A stretch of DNA of 64,000 nt from Roseimaritima multifibrata (GCF_007741495.1 NZ_CP036262.1:1178001-1242000); one strand, 5' to 3'. Positions 50,900 through 61,728 are shown, counted from the first letter of the stretch. Numbers and translations are program-made. Notes: generated by a model from the letters alone, not told the origin.

Positions 50900-51810
50900 G
50901 ACGGCTTGCGAGCGTTTGGCGTTAAATGAATCGTATTCGTACTCAGAGCGCAGCCCGGTACTCGTACTTGTACTCGAATCTGGGCACCGTTGATCGATCC
51001 TCGCTTCGAGCACGCTCAAATCGGTCTTTGTCGTCTCTCGTCAGTCGCAGAATGGGATGGGGGCGTCGAGTACGAGTACCGCGATGCTGAGTACAAGTAC
51101 GAAAAAGGCAGGACCTCAGAACCAGGCTGTGCATCTGCGGACGGCTTGCGAGCGTTTGGCGTTGAATGAATCGTACTCGTACTCAGGGCGCAGCCCGGTA
51201 CTCGTACTCCTACTCGAATTCGGGCACCGTTGATCGGTCCTCGCTTCGAGCACGCTCAAATCGGTCTTTGTCGTCTCTCGTCAGTCGCGGAGTGCAATGA
51301 GGGCGTCGAGTACGAGTACCGCAGTGCTGAGTACAAGTACGAAAAAGGCAGGGCCTCAGAACCAGGCCGTGCATTTGCGGACGGCTTGCGAGCGTTTGGC
51401 GTTGAATGAATCGTACTCGTACTCAGGGCGCAGCCCGGTGCTCGTACTCCTACTCGAAATGGGGCACCGTTGGTCGATCCTCGCTTCGAGCACGCTCAAA
51501 TCGGTCTTTGTCGTCTCTCGTCAGTCGCGGAGTGCAGTCGGGGCGTCGAGTACGAGTACCGCGATGCTGAGTACGAGTACCGCGATGCTGAGTACGAGTA
51601 CCGCGGTGCTGAGTACGAGTACCGCGGTGCTGAGTACGAGTACCGCGGTGCTGAGTACGAGTACGAGTACAAGTACAAATACGAAAAAGGCAGGGCCTCA
51701 GAACCAGGCTTTGAATTTACTGACGGCTTGCGAGCGTTTGGCGCTGAAGGAATCGTACTCAGGGCGCAGCCCGGTACTCGTGCTCGTACTCGAATTGGAG
51801 CACCGTTGCC
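50900..51810 (+). repeat. Nested tandem repeat: 240-bp units
   Basis: Units start with GACGGCTTGCGAGCGTTTGG at 50900, 51140, 51380 and 51722: two units of 240 bp, one of 342 bp and a partial one. Each contains GGTACTCGTACTC and, about 110 bases on, GAGTACGAGTACC, a 13-bp inverted repeat in the best copies. The unit spacing is exact and the copies are nearly identical, indicating recent amplification. Open frames across the block translate the repeat only; I do not call a gene. Confidence 0.92.
51548..51652 (+). repeat. 21-bp minisatellite inside the third 240-bp unit
   Basis: Five copies of GAGTACGAGTACCGCGATGCT (third to fifth copies with GCGGTGCT), followed by shorter GAGTAC repeats. One frame reads EYEYRDA repeatedly. 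The other long units carry a single copy, so the expansion accounts for most of the extra 102 bp. Confidence 0.95.
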
Positions 51811-51867
51811 TGTGCGTCGACCGACTGGTTTCGATTTCCGAGTGGGGGTGCAATTCAGGGCAGCTTG

Positions 51868-52626
51868 CTAGCTTCTTAGATTCCAGTCTTGCATCTCTTC
51901 GAGCAATTCTCTGCGGGTGAGGTCAAACTTTAGCGGGGATACGGTGACGTGTCCGTCGCTTAGTTCGGTGACATCGGTGTCGGCTGCCGGAGGTTTTTCC
52001 GGTGCGTGCCATACGGCCCAGTAGTAGTCTCGACCGCCTGGATCTTGCCTCTTTTCGTATCGGTCGCCGTACTGGGCCAACCCCATCGGGACGACTTTGA
52101 CCTCGGCCGCATGATTGGTCGCTTCGGTCGGAATGTTGATGTTGAACAGTCCGCCCTCTGACGACGGTTTCGAGGCGATTCCTCCAATGACGTTTCTGGC
52201 AATCACCGCGGCGGCCTGGAAATCGGCATCGGGAGCGTATTCCAGCGAGACGGCACAGCTGGTGATCCCGAAAAAGGCTCCTTCGATCGCTGCGGCGACG
52301 GTCCCGCTGTAGAGGACGTTGATCCCTGCGTTCAGCCCGCTATTGATCCCGCTGACAACGATGTCGGGACGCCACGGGCAAAGCTCGGCAATCGCCAATT
52401 TGACGCAGTCGGCGGGGGAACCTTCGACCGCCCAGACCGTGCGACGATCGGGGAGAATGATCTTTTTGCAAACCAAGGGGGTGAGGAACGTAATCGAATG
52501 CCCTACTCCGCTCTGCTCGGTTGCGGGGGCTGCCACAAAGACCTCCCCTAGGTGCCGCAATTGACTTTCCAACGCTGCCAGTCCTGGAGCGTAAACGCCA
52601 TCATCGTTGGTCAATAAAATTTTCAT
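51868..52626 (-). CDS. surE: 5'/3'-nucleotidase SurE
   Basis: 252 aa. SurE is a metal-dependent nucleoside monophosphatase linked to stress survival. The N-terminal metal site LLTNDDGVYAPG (two adjacent Asp) and VSGINSGLNAGINVLYSGTVAAAIEGA are diagnostic, together with SVEGSP-type EGSPADCVKLA and YWAVWHAPE. Its start overlaps the stop of the upstream glycosyltransferase by 4 bp. It is the last gene of the lnt-hpt-GT-GT-surE run and borders the tandem repeat block. Confidence 0.95.
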   Translation of the reverse strand: MKILLTNDDGVYAPGLAALESQLRHLGEVFVAAPATEQSGVGHSITFLTPLVCKKIILPDRRTVWAVEGSPADCVKLAIAELCPWRPDIVVSGINSGLNAGINVLYSGTVAAAIEGAFFGITSCAVSLEYAPDADFQAAAVIARNVIGGIASKPSSEGGLFNINIPTEATNHAAEVKVVPMGLAQYGDRYEKRQDPGGRDYYWAVWHAPEKPPAADTDVTELSDGHVTVSPLKFDLTRRELLEEMQDWNLRS

Positions 52627-53720
52627 GAAAACTCGTTATATAGTTCAATGTGTTTACGGATCATTTGTGAGACCGAGAAATGTTCGGCGATTCGCTGTTG
52701 TCCGGCAGCCCCCATCGCTTTGGCCCGATCCGGGTCTTCAATGATCATGTTGGTCACCTGGGCAAAACCTGCCGGGTCACCCAGGGGACGCAAATAGCCG
52801 GTCTGTTGGTCAATCACGAGGTCTCGATTTCCGGGAATATCGGACGCGACGACTGGGACTCCCATCTGCATCGCTTCCATCACCGCGTTGCTTTGCCCTT
52901 CGTATTCGCTTCCGATCCAAAAGGCTTTACTGTGGGGGAGCAATTGTTGGATGTCACTTCGAGAGCCCGCGAATTGAACCCTTTTCGGGAGCGTTGCCGC
53001 GTCGCGGTATCGCAGCAGTTCCGCTCGCTGAGGCCCATCGCCGATGATGACAAGCGTGGTGTCTCGGCGCAATTCGCCCAGCATCTGGCCTCCCCAGACA
53101 AGGTCCCTGTATCGCTTCTGGGCCCAGAGTCGACCGACCGCAAGAATGAGGTGCCGTTCGGGGTCGACATTCAACCGGCGGTAGGCTTCGGTTCGATCGA
53201 TCGGTTCCACTTGAGCCGGCTGGATTCCGTTGGGGATGATGCGAAAGCGTTCGGCTGGGATTCCGTGTGCGGCGTAAAAGTCGCTCACTCCGGAACTGTT
53301 GGTTGTGATCGCAGCACTTTTTTTGGCGAGGTAGCGATCGATAAAAAAGTGGCGACTTGTTTTCCATGGATCGACGCAGCGTTCGGATCCGATCACCACA
53401 GGAACGTTGATCGCCGCAGCCGCAGCACGGCCGTAGCTGTTGGCGGCAAAGATCCACGTATGAACGATATCGGGGTTCAGTTCGCGGAGGATTCGTTTTA
53501 GTCGCCAGTATGCCGAGGGGTCGGCTTTGAATCGTTTGCCAACCAAGGTGACGGGGATCCCCGCCGCATCGAGGGCTTCTCTGCGGGGGCCATCGCGGGT
53601 GAGCAGAACAACGTGCGGATCGAATTGGTCCCGTGGTAACCCTGCGGCCAGAAGCGTCAACTGTTTTTCGGCGCCACCTCGATCCAAGGTCGGGATGATC
53701 AGGCATAGTCGTCGCGTCAC
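52623..53720 (-). CDS. GT4-family glycosyltransferase
   Basis: 365 aa from a GTG at 53720. The GT-B fold is indicated by CLIIPTLDRGGAEKQLTLLA at the N-terminus, LILAVGRLWAQKRYRDLV near residue 195 and the E-x7-E type region GSEYEGQSNAVMEAMQMGVPVVASD near 270-295. GTGA and ATGA overlaps couple it to both neighbours. It probably acts with the adjacent glycosyltransferase on a surface polysaccharide or glycolipid. Confidence 0.9.
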   Translation of the reverse strand: MTRRLCLIIPTLDRGGAEKQLTLLAAGLPRDQFDPHVVLLTRDGPRREALDAAGIPVTLVGKRFKADPSAYWRLKRILRELNPDIVHTWIFAANSYGRAAAAAINVPVVIGSERCVDPWKTSRHFFIDRYLAKKSAAITTNSSGVSDFYAAHGIPAERFRIIPNGIQPAQVEPIDRTEAYRRLNVDPERHLILAVGRLWAQKRYRDLVWGGQMLGELRRDTTLVIIGDGPQRAELLRYRDAATLPKRVQFAGSRSDIQQLLPHSKAFWIGSEYEGQSNAVMEAMQMGVPVVASDIPGNRDLVIDQQTGYLRPLGDPAGFAQVTNMIIEDPDRAKAMGAAGQQRIAEHFSVSQMIRKHIELYNEFS

Positions 53721-54928
53721 GGTGTCAGCTCAGCAGTCGATGGGTTGGGGGTCGGGTGTTTTCCTGTCAAACGTTCGAATAAGCGAACGTGCTGTTCAAC
53801 CATCTGGTCATACGGTGACTGCAGCATCACCTGACGAATGCGGCGAGCCTTTTCCTGGCTGATATCGTAGGGTTCTAGCGTGGCAGTGATCGCGTTCAAT
53901 AGAGAGCCCGTATCGTTTGCGGCGAAGGACTGGCAATCGGAGAACGAAGTTCCCAGCATACGGCGAGTTTCCAAACTGTCGACCACCGCCGCTGGCACGC
54001 CTGCACTCAGGACGCTGGGCAAATAGAAGTCCAGTCCATCGGAGGCGCTGGGAAGAACATAGGCATCGGCGGCCAAAAGCGGTTCCGCAAAAGAACTGAA
54101 CGAGCCCGGCATGCTGATCAGGTTTTGGACACCGGTGCCACGCAGTGCACCGTACAGGGCCATTCGGTCGGGACCGTCGTTCAGCAGCCAAACGCGGAGA
54201 CGCGGGAAACGGTCAAGCAGTGATGGCAGGGTGTCGACCAGATGCCGCAGTCCCCCTTCGGCATTCATGCGGTTGGTGACCAGGAGGACCTGGGCGTCCA
54301 GGGGCACAAAAAGATCTGAATTGATCGCAGAGAGCGCATGGCGGGCGGATTTTCTCGCTTCGGGCGTCCGCGGTTCAGCCGCTTGGTACCCTTGTTGGAT
54401 GCGTTGAATCCGGTTGGGTTGAGCTCCGGCAGCGATAAGGGCTTGTTCCGCCGAAGCGCGACCCGCAATCAGGTGGTCCGCTTTCAAACAGTGGGTTGCA
54501 CATTTCCGATTCGAACGCGAACCGCCCCACCAGGCGGCATCGCTGCCGATTTCTGTACCGTGATACCGAAGGATGGAGGGGATTCCTAGTCGCTTGGCGA
54601 CCTCGACCACGACGGCCCCTTCTTCACGCATCGAATCGGCATACAGGGCGTCGTATCCGCCCGCGTTTGCCTTCAGCCAATTCGTCAAAGCACGCGTGTA
54701 CCGTGCCATCGACCACTCACTGCGAGGGGCTGGAGCCGGTCGGTGTAAGGGAGTTTCGTTGACGGACAGGGCCCGAGGCCAAGAAGCCGCGTAGCGGGCG
54801 GCAACGACTTCGGCCTGAACATGGTACTTCCTCAGCCCTGAAGCCAGCATCGCCAACCGTTGAGTCGCATCGTCACCGACCAGCGGCCAAAAGCGACGAG
54901 TAACCATTAGGATGCGAAGAACGCTCAT
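53717..54928 (-). CDS. Glycosyltransferase family 4-like protein
   Basis: 403 aa from the ATG at 54928, giving MSVLRILMVTRRFWPLVGDD; a TTG at 54934 would overlap the hpt stop. A GT-B-type enzyme: the N-terminal part contains YADSMREEGAVVVEVAKRL and PSILRYHGTEIG, the C-terminal part VLLVTNRMNAEGGLRHLVD and PSASDGLDFYLPSVLSAGVPAAV. The latter has Asp-Gly in place of the usual Glu of the donor motif, so it is diverged. It is coupled to the next glycosyltransferase by a GTGA overlap. Confidence 0.8.
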   Translation of the reverse strand: MSVLRILMVTRRFWPLVGDDATQRLAMLASGLRKYHVQAEVVAARYAASWPRALSVNETPLHRPAPAPRSEWSMARYTRALTNWLKANAGGYDALYADSMREEGAVVVEVAKRLGIPSILRYHGTEIGSDAAWWGGSRSNRKCATHCLKADHLIAGRASAEQALIAAGAQPNRIQRIQQGYQAAEPRTPEARKSARHALSAINSDLFVPLDAQVLLVTNRMNAEGGLRHLVDTLPSLLDRFPRLRVWLLNDGPDRMALYGALRGTGVQNLISMPGSFSSFAEPLLAADAYVLPSASDGLDFYLPSVLSAGVPAAVVDSLETRRMLGTSFSDCQSFAANDTGSLLNAITATLEPYDISQEKARRIRQVMLQSPYDQMVEQHVRLFERLTGKHPTPNPSTAELTP

Positions 54929-54930
54929 CT

Positions 54931-55521
54931 TCAAAGTGACGATGGGTTGCGATGGGTTGATGAGTCAGTGGGAAGCGTCTGAAGGATCGCAGCGTTTTCT
55001 CCTGCGGCGATCTCTTCGTCATCAAGAATGGCGATGTAAGGAAGGTTTCGATACATGTCGTGGTAGTCTAAACCATACCCGACGACAAACTCGTCGGGGA
55101 TTTCGAAGGCGACAAAGTCGGGCCGGACGGGGACGTCGTGGGTCCGCTGTTTGTGTAGCAGCATGGCGCTGCGGACACTGGACGCGCCAAGTTGTTGAAC
55201 CGTTTGGATCAACCCGTCCAAGGTCCGCCCGGTGTCAAAAATATCATCGACCAGCAGGACATCGCGGTCTTTGACATCAAGCAGCATCTTTGTGTCGACC
55301 GCCAGCTTGCCGGCGGTTTTCTCCCCGTGATAACTGCTTGCTTGGATCACCCCCACACGAACAGGCATCGACAGCATCCGAATTAAATCGGCAAACAGGA
55401 TGACCGATCCGGTCATCACGGCGACCACTGTGAGCGGCTGACCTTGGTAGTGTTCATCGATCTGTTGGGCCAGCTTGCGGACGCCTGCTAACAGTTGTTT
55501 TTCATCTAGAAGAACTTTCAT
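54931..55521 (-). CDS. hpt: Hypoxanthine phosphoribosyltransferase
   Basis: 196 aa. It converts hypoxanthine or guanine plus PRPP to IMP or GMP. The PRPP-binding loop VLLVDDIFDTGRTLDGL is near residue 98, with MTGSVILFADLIR and VRVGVIQASSYHG before it, and RPDFVAFEIPDEFVVGYGLDY (base-binding region) after it. The length slightly exceeds the usual 180 aa because of a C-terminal tail. It complements purH and PNP, elsewhere in the window, in purine supply. Confidence 0.95.
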   Translation of the reverse strand: MKVLLDEKQLLAGVRKLAQQIDEHYQGQPLTVVAVMTGSVILFADLIRMLSMPVRVGVIQASSYHGEKTAGKLAVDTKMLLDVKDRDVLLVDDIFDTGRTLDGLIQTVQQLGASSVRSAMLLHKQRTHDVPVRPDFVAFEIPDEFVVGYGLDYHDMYRNLPYIAILDDEEIAAGENAAILQTLPTDSSTHRNPSSL

Positions 55522-55636
55522 CGCTCACACGGCTTGGCACAGATTTTACGGACTGGCAGACCTTTTCGGACTGGCAGAGGGGGAGGCAAGTGTAACCGAA
55601 ATCGCTCGCATTCGCAGGGCTATCGGCTGCGATTTG

Positions 55637-57355
55637 TCAAACCCGCCTGGCTCGCCAACCACCTTGAAAGGCTAGATAGCAAACAATTCCAGCGCATAGG
55701 CGGAGCGGCCAATCCCCCCACCATTGGTAGAGGCTCCAGCGGCTGTCGCGCGTTGGATTGACCAAAAGATGCCCCTTTGTCATTTTCGGTAATGAATCGA
55801 TAACTCGCCCACTTCCATCGGCCCAGAAGGTGGGGCCTGTGTTGGAGGCCATCAATACGGGCCGCCGGGTGGCGACTGCCGCAAACTGCGAACAGCGACG
55901 GTGGTGCCCCAGGATTGGCGACCCTCCGAACCATGCGTCATTGGTCAGGTTGATGATTACATCGGGGTTCTCGCCCTCCGCCAGTAAACTGCGAATCTGA
56001 CCAATCGGGACCGATTCGACGGCGGTTTCAAAACAGATGTTCGGGACGATATTTACGTCTTTGCACTGCAGCGATTTGACCGCTGGGCCTATTGAAACTC
56101 TTGGCATCTGGATCCAGGTATGGACATCGGGGAACCATTCGGTGAACGGGATGTATTCGCCAAACATGACAAGGTGCCGTTTTCCGTACCAGTCCGACAC
56201 CCGCCCACGCTCTTCGACCAAAACCGCTCCGCTGTAACTATGAGGACGCTCTGCAAACCGAATGACGCCGCACCCTAACAAGAGTGCTGGGGGGACGGTT
56301 TGTTTGCTCCCTGCGGTCATCCGGCGTTGGACTTCGCCAGCGTTCAATTGCCATTGTTCAGCACTAACGGTGACTCGATTGGTGAATTCACTTGAAGTCA
56401 TGCCAGCATCGGCGGGGACGATTGCAGTTTCCTCTAAAAGCATCCAGGGGAAACCACGCGTGAACATCGATTCGGGCCAGACCACCAAATCGACGGTTTG
56501 ATCGGACGCAGCCAACGCAGCCTTGGAACCATCCAAGTAGGAATCAAATATTTCCGTTTCGCGTCCCGGTGGCATGATGTATTTAACCGCTTCATCACGT
56601 TGCACCAAGGCAACGCGGATCCCCAGCGATGGAGCGTCGGGGCCGGATTCCGGTTGTTGCAGTCGCCAAGAACCGTAAGCCAGGGTCGCCGTTACTAGCA
56701 CCACGCTGGAGGCAACGGCCCCGATCACTAAACGCTTCGGAATCGCGACGGTGCCGGCGCCGAATCGAAAGCGAGCCTGGATCACGATCGCGATTGTCGC
56801 AGCAACGGTCGCCAATAACGCACTAACGGCATAGCTGCCCAGAAGGTCGGCAATTTGGATGACAACCGTGATATCGGCTTGAGTGTGTCCCAGCATGCAG
56901 GCAGAGAAACCGGTGAACGCGTAACCGCGGATCCATTCCAGACCACACCAGATTAGCGGGATTCCGACGAGTGGTGGGATTCGATTAGCGATCCCGGTCC
57001 GCACTAAACCGACAAACAGCGGTGTATAAAGCCCAAGGTAGGCCGACAGTGTCAGCCAGCCGAGAAACATTGCGGGATGGGCGAAGCAGAGACCATATAA
57101 AGCGGTCAACCAAAACAAGGTTCCCGCGTACCAAAGACGTCTGTAGCCGCTCGCTCCAGGCCCTTCCGTTTGCAACGCGAGGATGGACCAGGGGACCAAC
57201 GCTATCCATCCAAACACCCACCATCTCAGCGGATCCATTGCCAACCAGAGAAGGACAGCACCTAGCCAAGGGAGCCACTTCTGCAGTCGCCGAGATCGTG
57301 GATCGGGAGATGAAGGTGTTGGTGTTGGTGAAGGCGATTCGGAACCAGAGGACAT
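55637..57355 (-). CDS. lnt: Apolipoprotein N-acyltransferase
   Basis: 572 aa. Lnt adds the third acyl chain to lipoproteins at the inner membrane. The N-terminal half has about seven hydrophobic helices (starting LPWLGAVLLWLAMDPLRWWV). The nitrilase-like domain carries the catalytic triad: Glu in VVWPESMFTRGF, Lys in WYGKRHLVMFGEYIPF and Cys in VPNICFETAVES. A final membrane helix is at the C-terminus. It is first in a minus-strand run with hpt, 115 bp downstream. Confidence 0.94.
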   Translation of the reverse strand: MSSGSESPSPTPTPSSPDPRSRRLQKWLPWLGAVLLWLAMDPLRWWVFGWIALVPWSILALQTEGPGASGYRRLWYAGTLFWLTALYGLCFAHPAMFLGWLTLSAYLGLYTPLFVGLVRTGIANRIPPLVGIPLIWCGLEWIRGYAFTGFSACMLGHTQADITVVIQIADLLGSYAVSALLATVAATIAIVIQARFRFGAGTVAIPKRLVIGAVASSVVLVTATLAYGSWRLQQPESGPDAPSLGIRVALVQRDEAVKYIMPPGRETEIFDSYLDGSKAALAASDQTVDLVVWPESMFTRGFPWMLLEETAIVPADAGMTSSEFTNRVTVSAEQWQLNAGEVQRRMTAGSKQTVPPALLLGCGVIRFAERPHSYSGAVLVEERGRVSDWYGKRHLVMFGEYIPFTEWFPDVHTWIQMPRVSIGPAVKSLQCKDVNIVPNICFETAVESVPIGQIRSLLAEGENPDVIINLTNDAWFGGSPILGHHRRCSQFAAVATRRPVLMASNTGPTFWADGSGRVIDSLPKMTKGHLLVNPTRDSRWSLYQWWGDWPLRLCAGIVCYLAFQGGWRARRV

Positions 57356-57490
57356 GGGGACTAGTGGGGTAGTGATCGATCAGAAGGATTGTTTGCAAAG
57401 ACGCATCCGATTAGGTGAACGTCTTCGACGGGCGTTTTTTTTGTCGTCAGCGATTTGTAATGAGAATCGCCATCGAATGATCTGGAGCGG

Positions 57491-59578
57491 TTATGGCTTC
57501 GCCTTTAGTTGCTTGAGGGCAACCGACCCCGTCTGCGGCGCTTGGCAGGTGTGGTTTTGGCACTCGTACAATGTCGGTTTATTGTCGACGGGAAATTTTC
57601 CGCCTAACAGAGCTGCCAGAGGTCCCGCATCGGGTGGGTCCTTTTCCAGGATCGCGATCGTGCTGTGTGGGCGATAGTGAAGAAAAAGTGCATCAAGCAT
57701 CGCTTGCCGTTCGCTGCCGTTTTCTTCTTTGGGCAAGGCCAGCACAAGTTGTTGGTGGGCCTGATGCCAGTTGTCCAGCGCCGACAGCAGTTTCGCCGCC
57801 GCTGCCGATTGTTCTTCGATGACCACGCTACTGGCCAACAGCGTCTTCTCGGCCGCTTCCAAGTAACGCGGATTTGCGGTCAAACGTCCGAGCTGGATCA
57901 ACGCCACGGCCGCGGAGCCATTGCTGCTGGGAATGCTGTTGTCGTGCCAGTCTTTGGTTCGCGAGATCAGGGTTTCCGCGTCATCGGCTGTGTAGAAAAA
58001 TCCGCCCGCTTGCGCATCTTCGTAATGTTTCAGCATCTGGTCTGCCAGGATGGATGCCCGTTCCACCCACTTCGCTTCGCCGGTCGTTTCATACAGCTGC
58101 ACAAAGGCTTCGATCGTATAGGCATAATCATCCAGGTAAGCGATCAGATGCGCTTCGCCAGCTCGGAAAGCATGCAGCAGCCGGCCTTCTTCATTTCGCA
58201 TTTTCGTCCAGACGAATTCCGCGGCGGTGTTGGCGACCTGCGCGTAATCGAAGGAGGGTTGTTCATCACTGGAGGGGGGCAGTACGCGGCTACCAAGTGC
58301 CATCGCAGCGATCGCCATCGCGTTCCAGCTGGTCAGTACTTTGTCGTCTCTACCGGGATGGATTCGAGCATCACGGTGAATTCTTAGTTTTTCGCGGTCG
58401 GCGGCGAGTTCCGATTCTAGCTTCGCGAGCGGGATGTTTTGCTGTTCCGCGATGTCTGCTAAGGGAACCGGTAGATTGAGGATGTTTTGATGTTCAAAGT
58501 TCCCTTCCTCGCTGACGTCATAGACGGCGGCGAACCGTTTGCCTTTTGTTTCTCCTAGGACTTCAAGGATCTCTTCCAGCGACCAGACATAGAACTTACC
58601 TTCCACCCCTTCGCTGTCGGCGTCCTCGCTGCTATGGAAGCCACCGGCAGGGTCGACGAGGTCTCTGGCCAGATAACGCAGGGTCTGATCGGCGACCACC
58701 GCGTATTCGGTTGCTGCGGTTAGCTGATAGGCATGTAGGTACAGTTTGGCCAGCCCGCCGTTGTCGTAGAGCATTTTTTCAAAGTGCGGGACAAGCCATT
58801 TTTTATCGACGCTGTAGCGTGCGAAACCTCCGCCCAGGTGATCGTAAATGCCGCCGGCCGCCATTCGATCCAGTGTCGTGCGGAGGACGGTTAGGGCGGC
58901 TGGATCCTGGCGTCTTTGGTAGTACCGCATCAGCAATTCCAGATCGGTCACATGCGGGAATTTCGGAGCTTCGCCGAATCCACCCCAGGTATTGTCGTGA
59001 ATCCGGATCAATCGCTGGCAGGCCTGATCGATGGCGGCCAAGGGGGCAACGCTGTCGGCCGTGGAGGCGGGGCCCGCGGCGATTTCCTGTAGTGATTTTG
59101 TAACGTCGTCGGCAAATTTATGGGCGTCGGCTTGACGGTTTTCCCAGGCGTCGGCGACCGCATCGATCACGGTCCCAAACGCGGGCATTCCCGCTTTGGC
59201 TTCGGGCGGCCAGTAGGTGCCGGCGAAAAAGGGTTTCCGGTCAGGGGTTAAGAAGACGCTCATCGGCCACCCGCCATGCCCGGTCATCATTTGCACGGCG
59301 TTCATGTAGATCTGGTCGATGTCTGGCCGTTCTTCGCGGTCGACTTTGATGTTGATGAAGTGCTTGTTTAGCTTGGCCGCGGTCGCTTCATTTTCGAAGC
59401 TTTCGTGTTCCATCACATGGCACCAGTGGCAGGCGGCGTATCCGACCGACAGGAAGATCGGTTTGTTCTCCTTCTTGGCTTTGTCCAGAGCCTCCTTACC
59501 CCAGGGATGCCAATCGACCGGATTGTCCTTGTGTTGCAACAGATAAGGGCTTCGCGATTTGGCTAGCTGGTTGGGCAT
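57491..59578 (-). CDS. YyaL/SSP411-type thioredoxin-domain protein (DUF255)
   Basis: 695 aa. The N-terminal thioredoxin-like domain begins [23 protein letters not shown] and has the motif [14 protein letters not shown], a CxxC redox site. An (alpha/alpha)6 barrel related to glycosidases follows ([51 protein letters not shown]). The family is widespread, and its cellular role is unsettled. Its start overlaps the DinG-type gene's stop by 16 bp, so the two are cotranscribed. Confidence 0.93.
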   Translation of the reverse strand: MPNQLAKSRSPYLLQHKDNPVDWHPWGKEALDKAKKENKPIFLSVGYAACHWCHVMEHESFENEATAAKLNKHFINIKVDREERPDIDQIYMNAVQMMTGHGGWPMSVFLTPDRKPFFAGTYWPPEAKAGMPAFGTVIDAVADAWENRQADAHKFADDVTKSLQEIAAGPASTADSVAPLAAIDQACQRLIRIHDNTWGGFGEAPKFPHVTDLELLMRYYQRRQDPAALTVLRTTLDRMAAGGIYDHLGGGFARYSVDKKWLVPHFEKMLYDNGGLAKLYLHAYQLTAATEYAVVADQTLRYLARDLVDPAGGFHSSEDADSEGVEGKFYVWSLEEILEVLGETKGKRFAAVYDVSEEGNFEHQNILNLPVPLADIAEQQNIPLAKLESELAADREKLRIHRDARIHPGRDDKVLTSWNAMAIAAMALGSRVLPPSSDEQPSFDYAQVANTAAEFVWTKMRNEEGRLLHAFRAGEAHLIAYLDDYAYTIEAFVQLYETTGEAKWVERASILADQMLKHYEDAQAGGFFYTADDAETLISRTKDWHDNSIPSSNGSAAVALIQLGRLTANPRYLEAAEKTLLASSVVIEEQSAAAAKLLSALDNWHQAHQQLVLALPKEENGSERQAMLDALFLHYRPHSTIAILEKDPPDAGPLAALLGGKFPVDNKPTLYECQNHTCQAPQTGSVALKQLKAKP

Positions 59579-61686
59579 CGGTCCATCTCTGGAAGGGATT
59601 CAAGAAAGGTTTTGCCGTACGGTTTCGTTTGGATTCGAGGATCCAGGATGACAACGATTCCCGTATCGGATGCGGTACGAATCAATCGTCCAAATCCTTG
59701 CCGAAGTTTGATCACCGCTTCAGGCAATTGGTAGTCACGGAATGGGTTTCCCCCGGAAGCGCGGATCGCTTCAAGTCGAGCTTGCAGCAGGGGATGATCG
59801 GGAACACTGAACGGTAGTTTCGTGATGATCACGTTTTGCAGTGCATTGCCCGGGACATCCACCCCTTGCCAAAAACTATCGGTCCCCAGCAGGACGCTTC
59901 TGGGGTGCTTGCGAAATTCTTCCAGCAACTGAGTCCTCGTTTGGTCTCCGCCTTGAGCATAGAGGTTCATTTTTTGGACGCGGCACCATGGCGTGAGTGC
60001 GGTTGCACAGCGACGCAGTAGGTCGTAACTGGTGAACAGCACAAAAGCATGCCCATCGGTTTTTGCGATGTACTTTTGAATCTGCGCCGGCAGAGCCTGT
60101 TCAAAGGCGTGGCGTTCTGCCGACGGATCGGGCAGGTCGGTCACGATCGCCAGTTGAGCCTGTTTCTTGTAATCAAACGGGCTGCCAACTTTAAGGGAAC
60201 CGCCGGTGCTGACCCCTATTCGCGATCGAAAGAAGGAGAAATCCTTTTCCTTGCCAACCGCCAGGGTCGCGCTTGTCAGGATGACCGACTTGGGACGGGG
60301 GATCTCTTCCTCTTCGCGAGGTTGGAACAACTGTTGACGAAGGACCGAGCCAACATCGATGGGGGCAGCGGCCAACGTGACCCGAGGTAGGCCACGGCTA
60401 GAGGCCGATTGTTCGATCCAGTAGACCGAATCGCCAAAGGCCTGTTCGTTCCAGCTGCGAAGATGCCCTGCCAGTAACATCAGACGATCGTGGGCGGAAA
60501 TGAAGTCCTGTTTGTCCGATTCGTTCTTCAGGTCGCTGCCATATTGATGCAGTTTTGCTGCCAGCAGTTCAAGGGCTTTGCTGACGGGATTGGCGACCAC
60601 TTTGGTTGCGTTCACTCGCCCGTTCTTTTGTCCTTGGGTCTCCTGCCAGTCAAGCAGGTCTGCAAAGAAGTTGGTCGAGGCAAAACGGCAGGCTTCCACG
60701 TCTTGTTGCAATTGCTGCAGGTCATGCACCACCAGCAAACCTTTTTGGGTTCGATCGTTGTACAGCTTGTTCAGCATGTAATCGATCTGTCCGCTGGTGA
60801 CGCGAATCCCCATATGGTCTCCGGCAACGGCTTCGACCGTATGGCATTCGTCAAGGACGACCGCATCGTAATCTGGCAGGATGCGGGCTCCCTGTTGGCG
60901 GAGGGCCAGGTCGCTGAAGAACAATGCATGATTTACCACCAAGATCTGCGCACGCATGGCTCGGCGGCGGGCCTTGAAATAGAAGCATTCATTGTACATT
61001 TTGCATTTGCGGCCCAAGCAGTTGCCTGAATCGCTTTGCACTTCATCCCAAACATCGCGGTCAGGGCGAATCGGGAGGGAACTGAGGCTTCCGTCATTCG
61101 TCGATTTTGACCATTGATCGATCGCCTTTAACTGTTGGATTTGACGATCAAATCCCATCAGCTGAGTCGATTTGGCCTTGGCGGAAGCAAGTCGGCGGAG
61201 GGAGACGTAATTGCCGCGTCCTTTGACCAACACGGCCGAGAATTCTCGGGGGATGACACTGTTAAGAATCGGCAGGTCTTTTTCGATCAATTGTTCTTGC
61301 AGGCTGATCGTGTGGGTGCTAATCAGGACCCTGCGGTTTTTCTTTCCGGTCGCTTCTTTGGGGCCTGCAGCGCCGGAGTCGGCAGCCTGGCCGGAGGCTG
61401 CTTTTTGCAAGGCATCATTGGGGGCATCCATTGCGTCCGGCGAATCAGCGGCATCGGGCGATTCGATTTGATCGGAGGTGGCATGCAGGATTGCTGGAAC
61501 CAGGTAGGCAAAACTTTTGCCCGTTCCGGTGCCTGCTTCGGCGATCAGGTGTTCTTCCCGCTCGAAAGCTTTGGTGATCGCGGCGGCCATTTCCAGCTGT
61601 TGCGGTCGGTTTTCGTATTGTTTTAATCGCTGGGCGATCCGCCCTTCAGGGCCAAGAATCGCATCCGCATCGAGGGGAGGGGGCAC
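59563..61686 (-). CDS. DinG/XPD-type ATP-dependent DNA helicase
   Basis: 707 aa. Superfamily 2 helicase of the XPD/DinG group. Walker [18 protein letters not shown] is near residue 53. A four-cysteine Fe-S cluster is suggested by [19 protein letters not shown] and a preceding Cys-poor spacer. [11 protein letters not shown] is the DEAH-type box. C-terminal motifs are [15 protein letters not shown] and [20 protein letters not shown]. An insert of about 45 residues after motif I (Asp/Ala/Pro-rich, around 78-125) is unusual. These helicases unwind DNA or R-loops during repair. Confidence 0.92.
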   Translation of the reverse strand: MPPPLDADAILGPEGRIAQRLKQYENRPQQLEMAAAITKAFEREEHLIAEAGTGTGKSFAYLVPAILHATSDQIESPDAADSPDAMDAPNDALQKAASGQAADSGAAGPKEATGKKNRRVLISTHTISLQEQLIEKDLPILNSVIPREFSAVLVKGRGNYVSLRRLASAKAKSTQLMGFDRQIQQLKAIDQWSKSTNDGSLSSLPIRPDRDVWDEVQSDSGNCLGRKCKMYNECFYFKARRRAMRAQILVVNHALFFSDLALRQQGARILPDYDAVVLDECHTVEAVAGDHMGIRVTSGQIDYMLNKLYNDRTQKGLLVVHDLQQLQQDVEACRFASTNFFADLLDWQETQGQKNGRVNATKVVANPVSKALELLAAKLHQYGSDLKNESDKQDFISAHDRLMLLAGHLRSWNEQAFGDSVYWIEQSASSRGLPRVTLAAAPIDVGSVLRQQLFQPREEEEIPRPKSVILTSATLAVGKEKDFSFFRSRIGVSTGGSLKVGSPFDYKKQAQLAIVTDLPDPSAERHAFEQALPAQIQKYIAKTDGHAFVLFTSYDLLRRCATALTPWCRVQKMNLYAQGGDQTRTQLLEEFRKHPRSVLLGTDSFWQGVDVPGNALQNVIITKLPFSVPDHPLLQARLEAIRASGGNPFRDYQLPEAVIKLRQGFGRLIRTASDTGIVVILDPRIQTKPYGKTFLESLPEMDRCPTS

Positions 61687-61728
61687 GGGCCGCTGTCCTA
61701 TATAAAAAGCTGGCGGAGGAGGTGTCAG

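Noticed and set aside
51297-51920. Open frames of 133-207 residues across the tandem repeat block
   Set aside because: The products are pure repeat translation (STSTAVL or EYEYRDA), several frames are open at once, and one runs into surE on the other strand.
57400-57460. Plus-strand T-run terminator between lnt and the YyaL-type gene
   Set aside because: A T-run of eight follows a poor stem on the plus strand, but no plus-strand gene ends there.
60490-61029. 179-residue plus-strand frame inside the DinG-type helicase
   Set aside because: Shadow of the helicase coding sequence, which has all family motifs.
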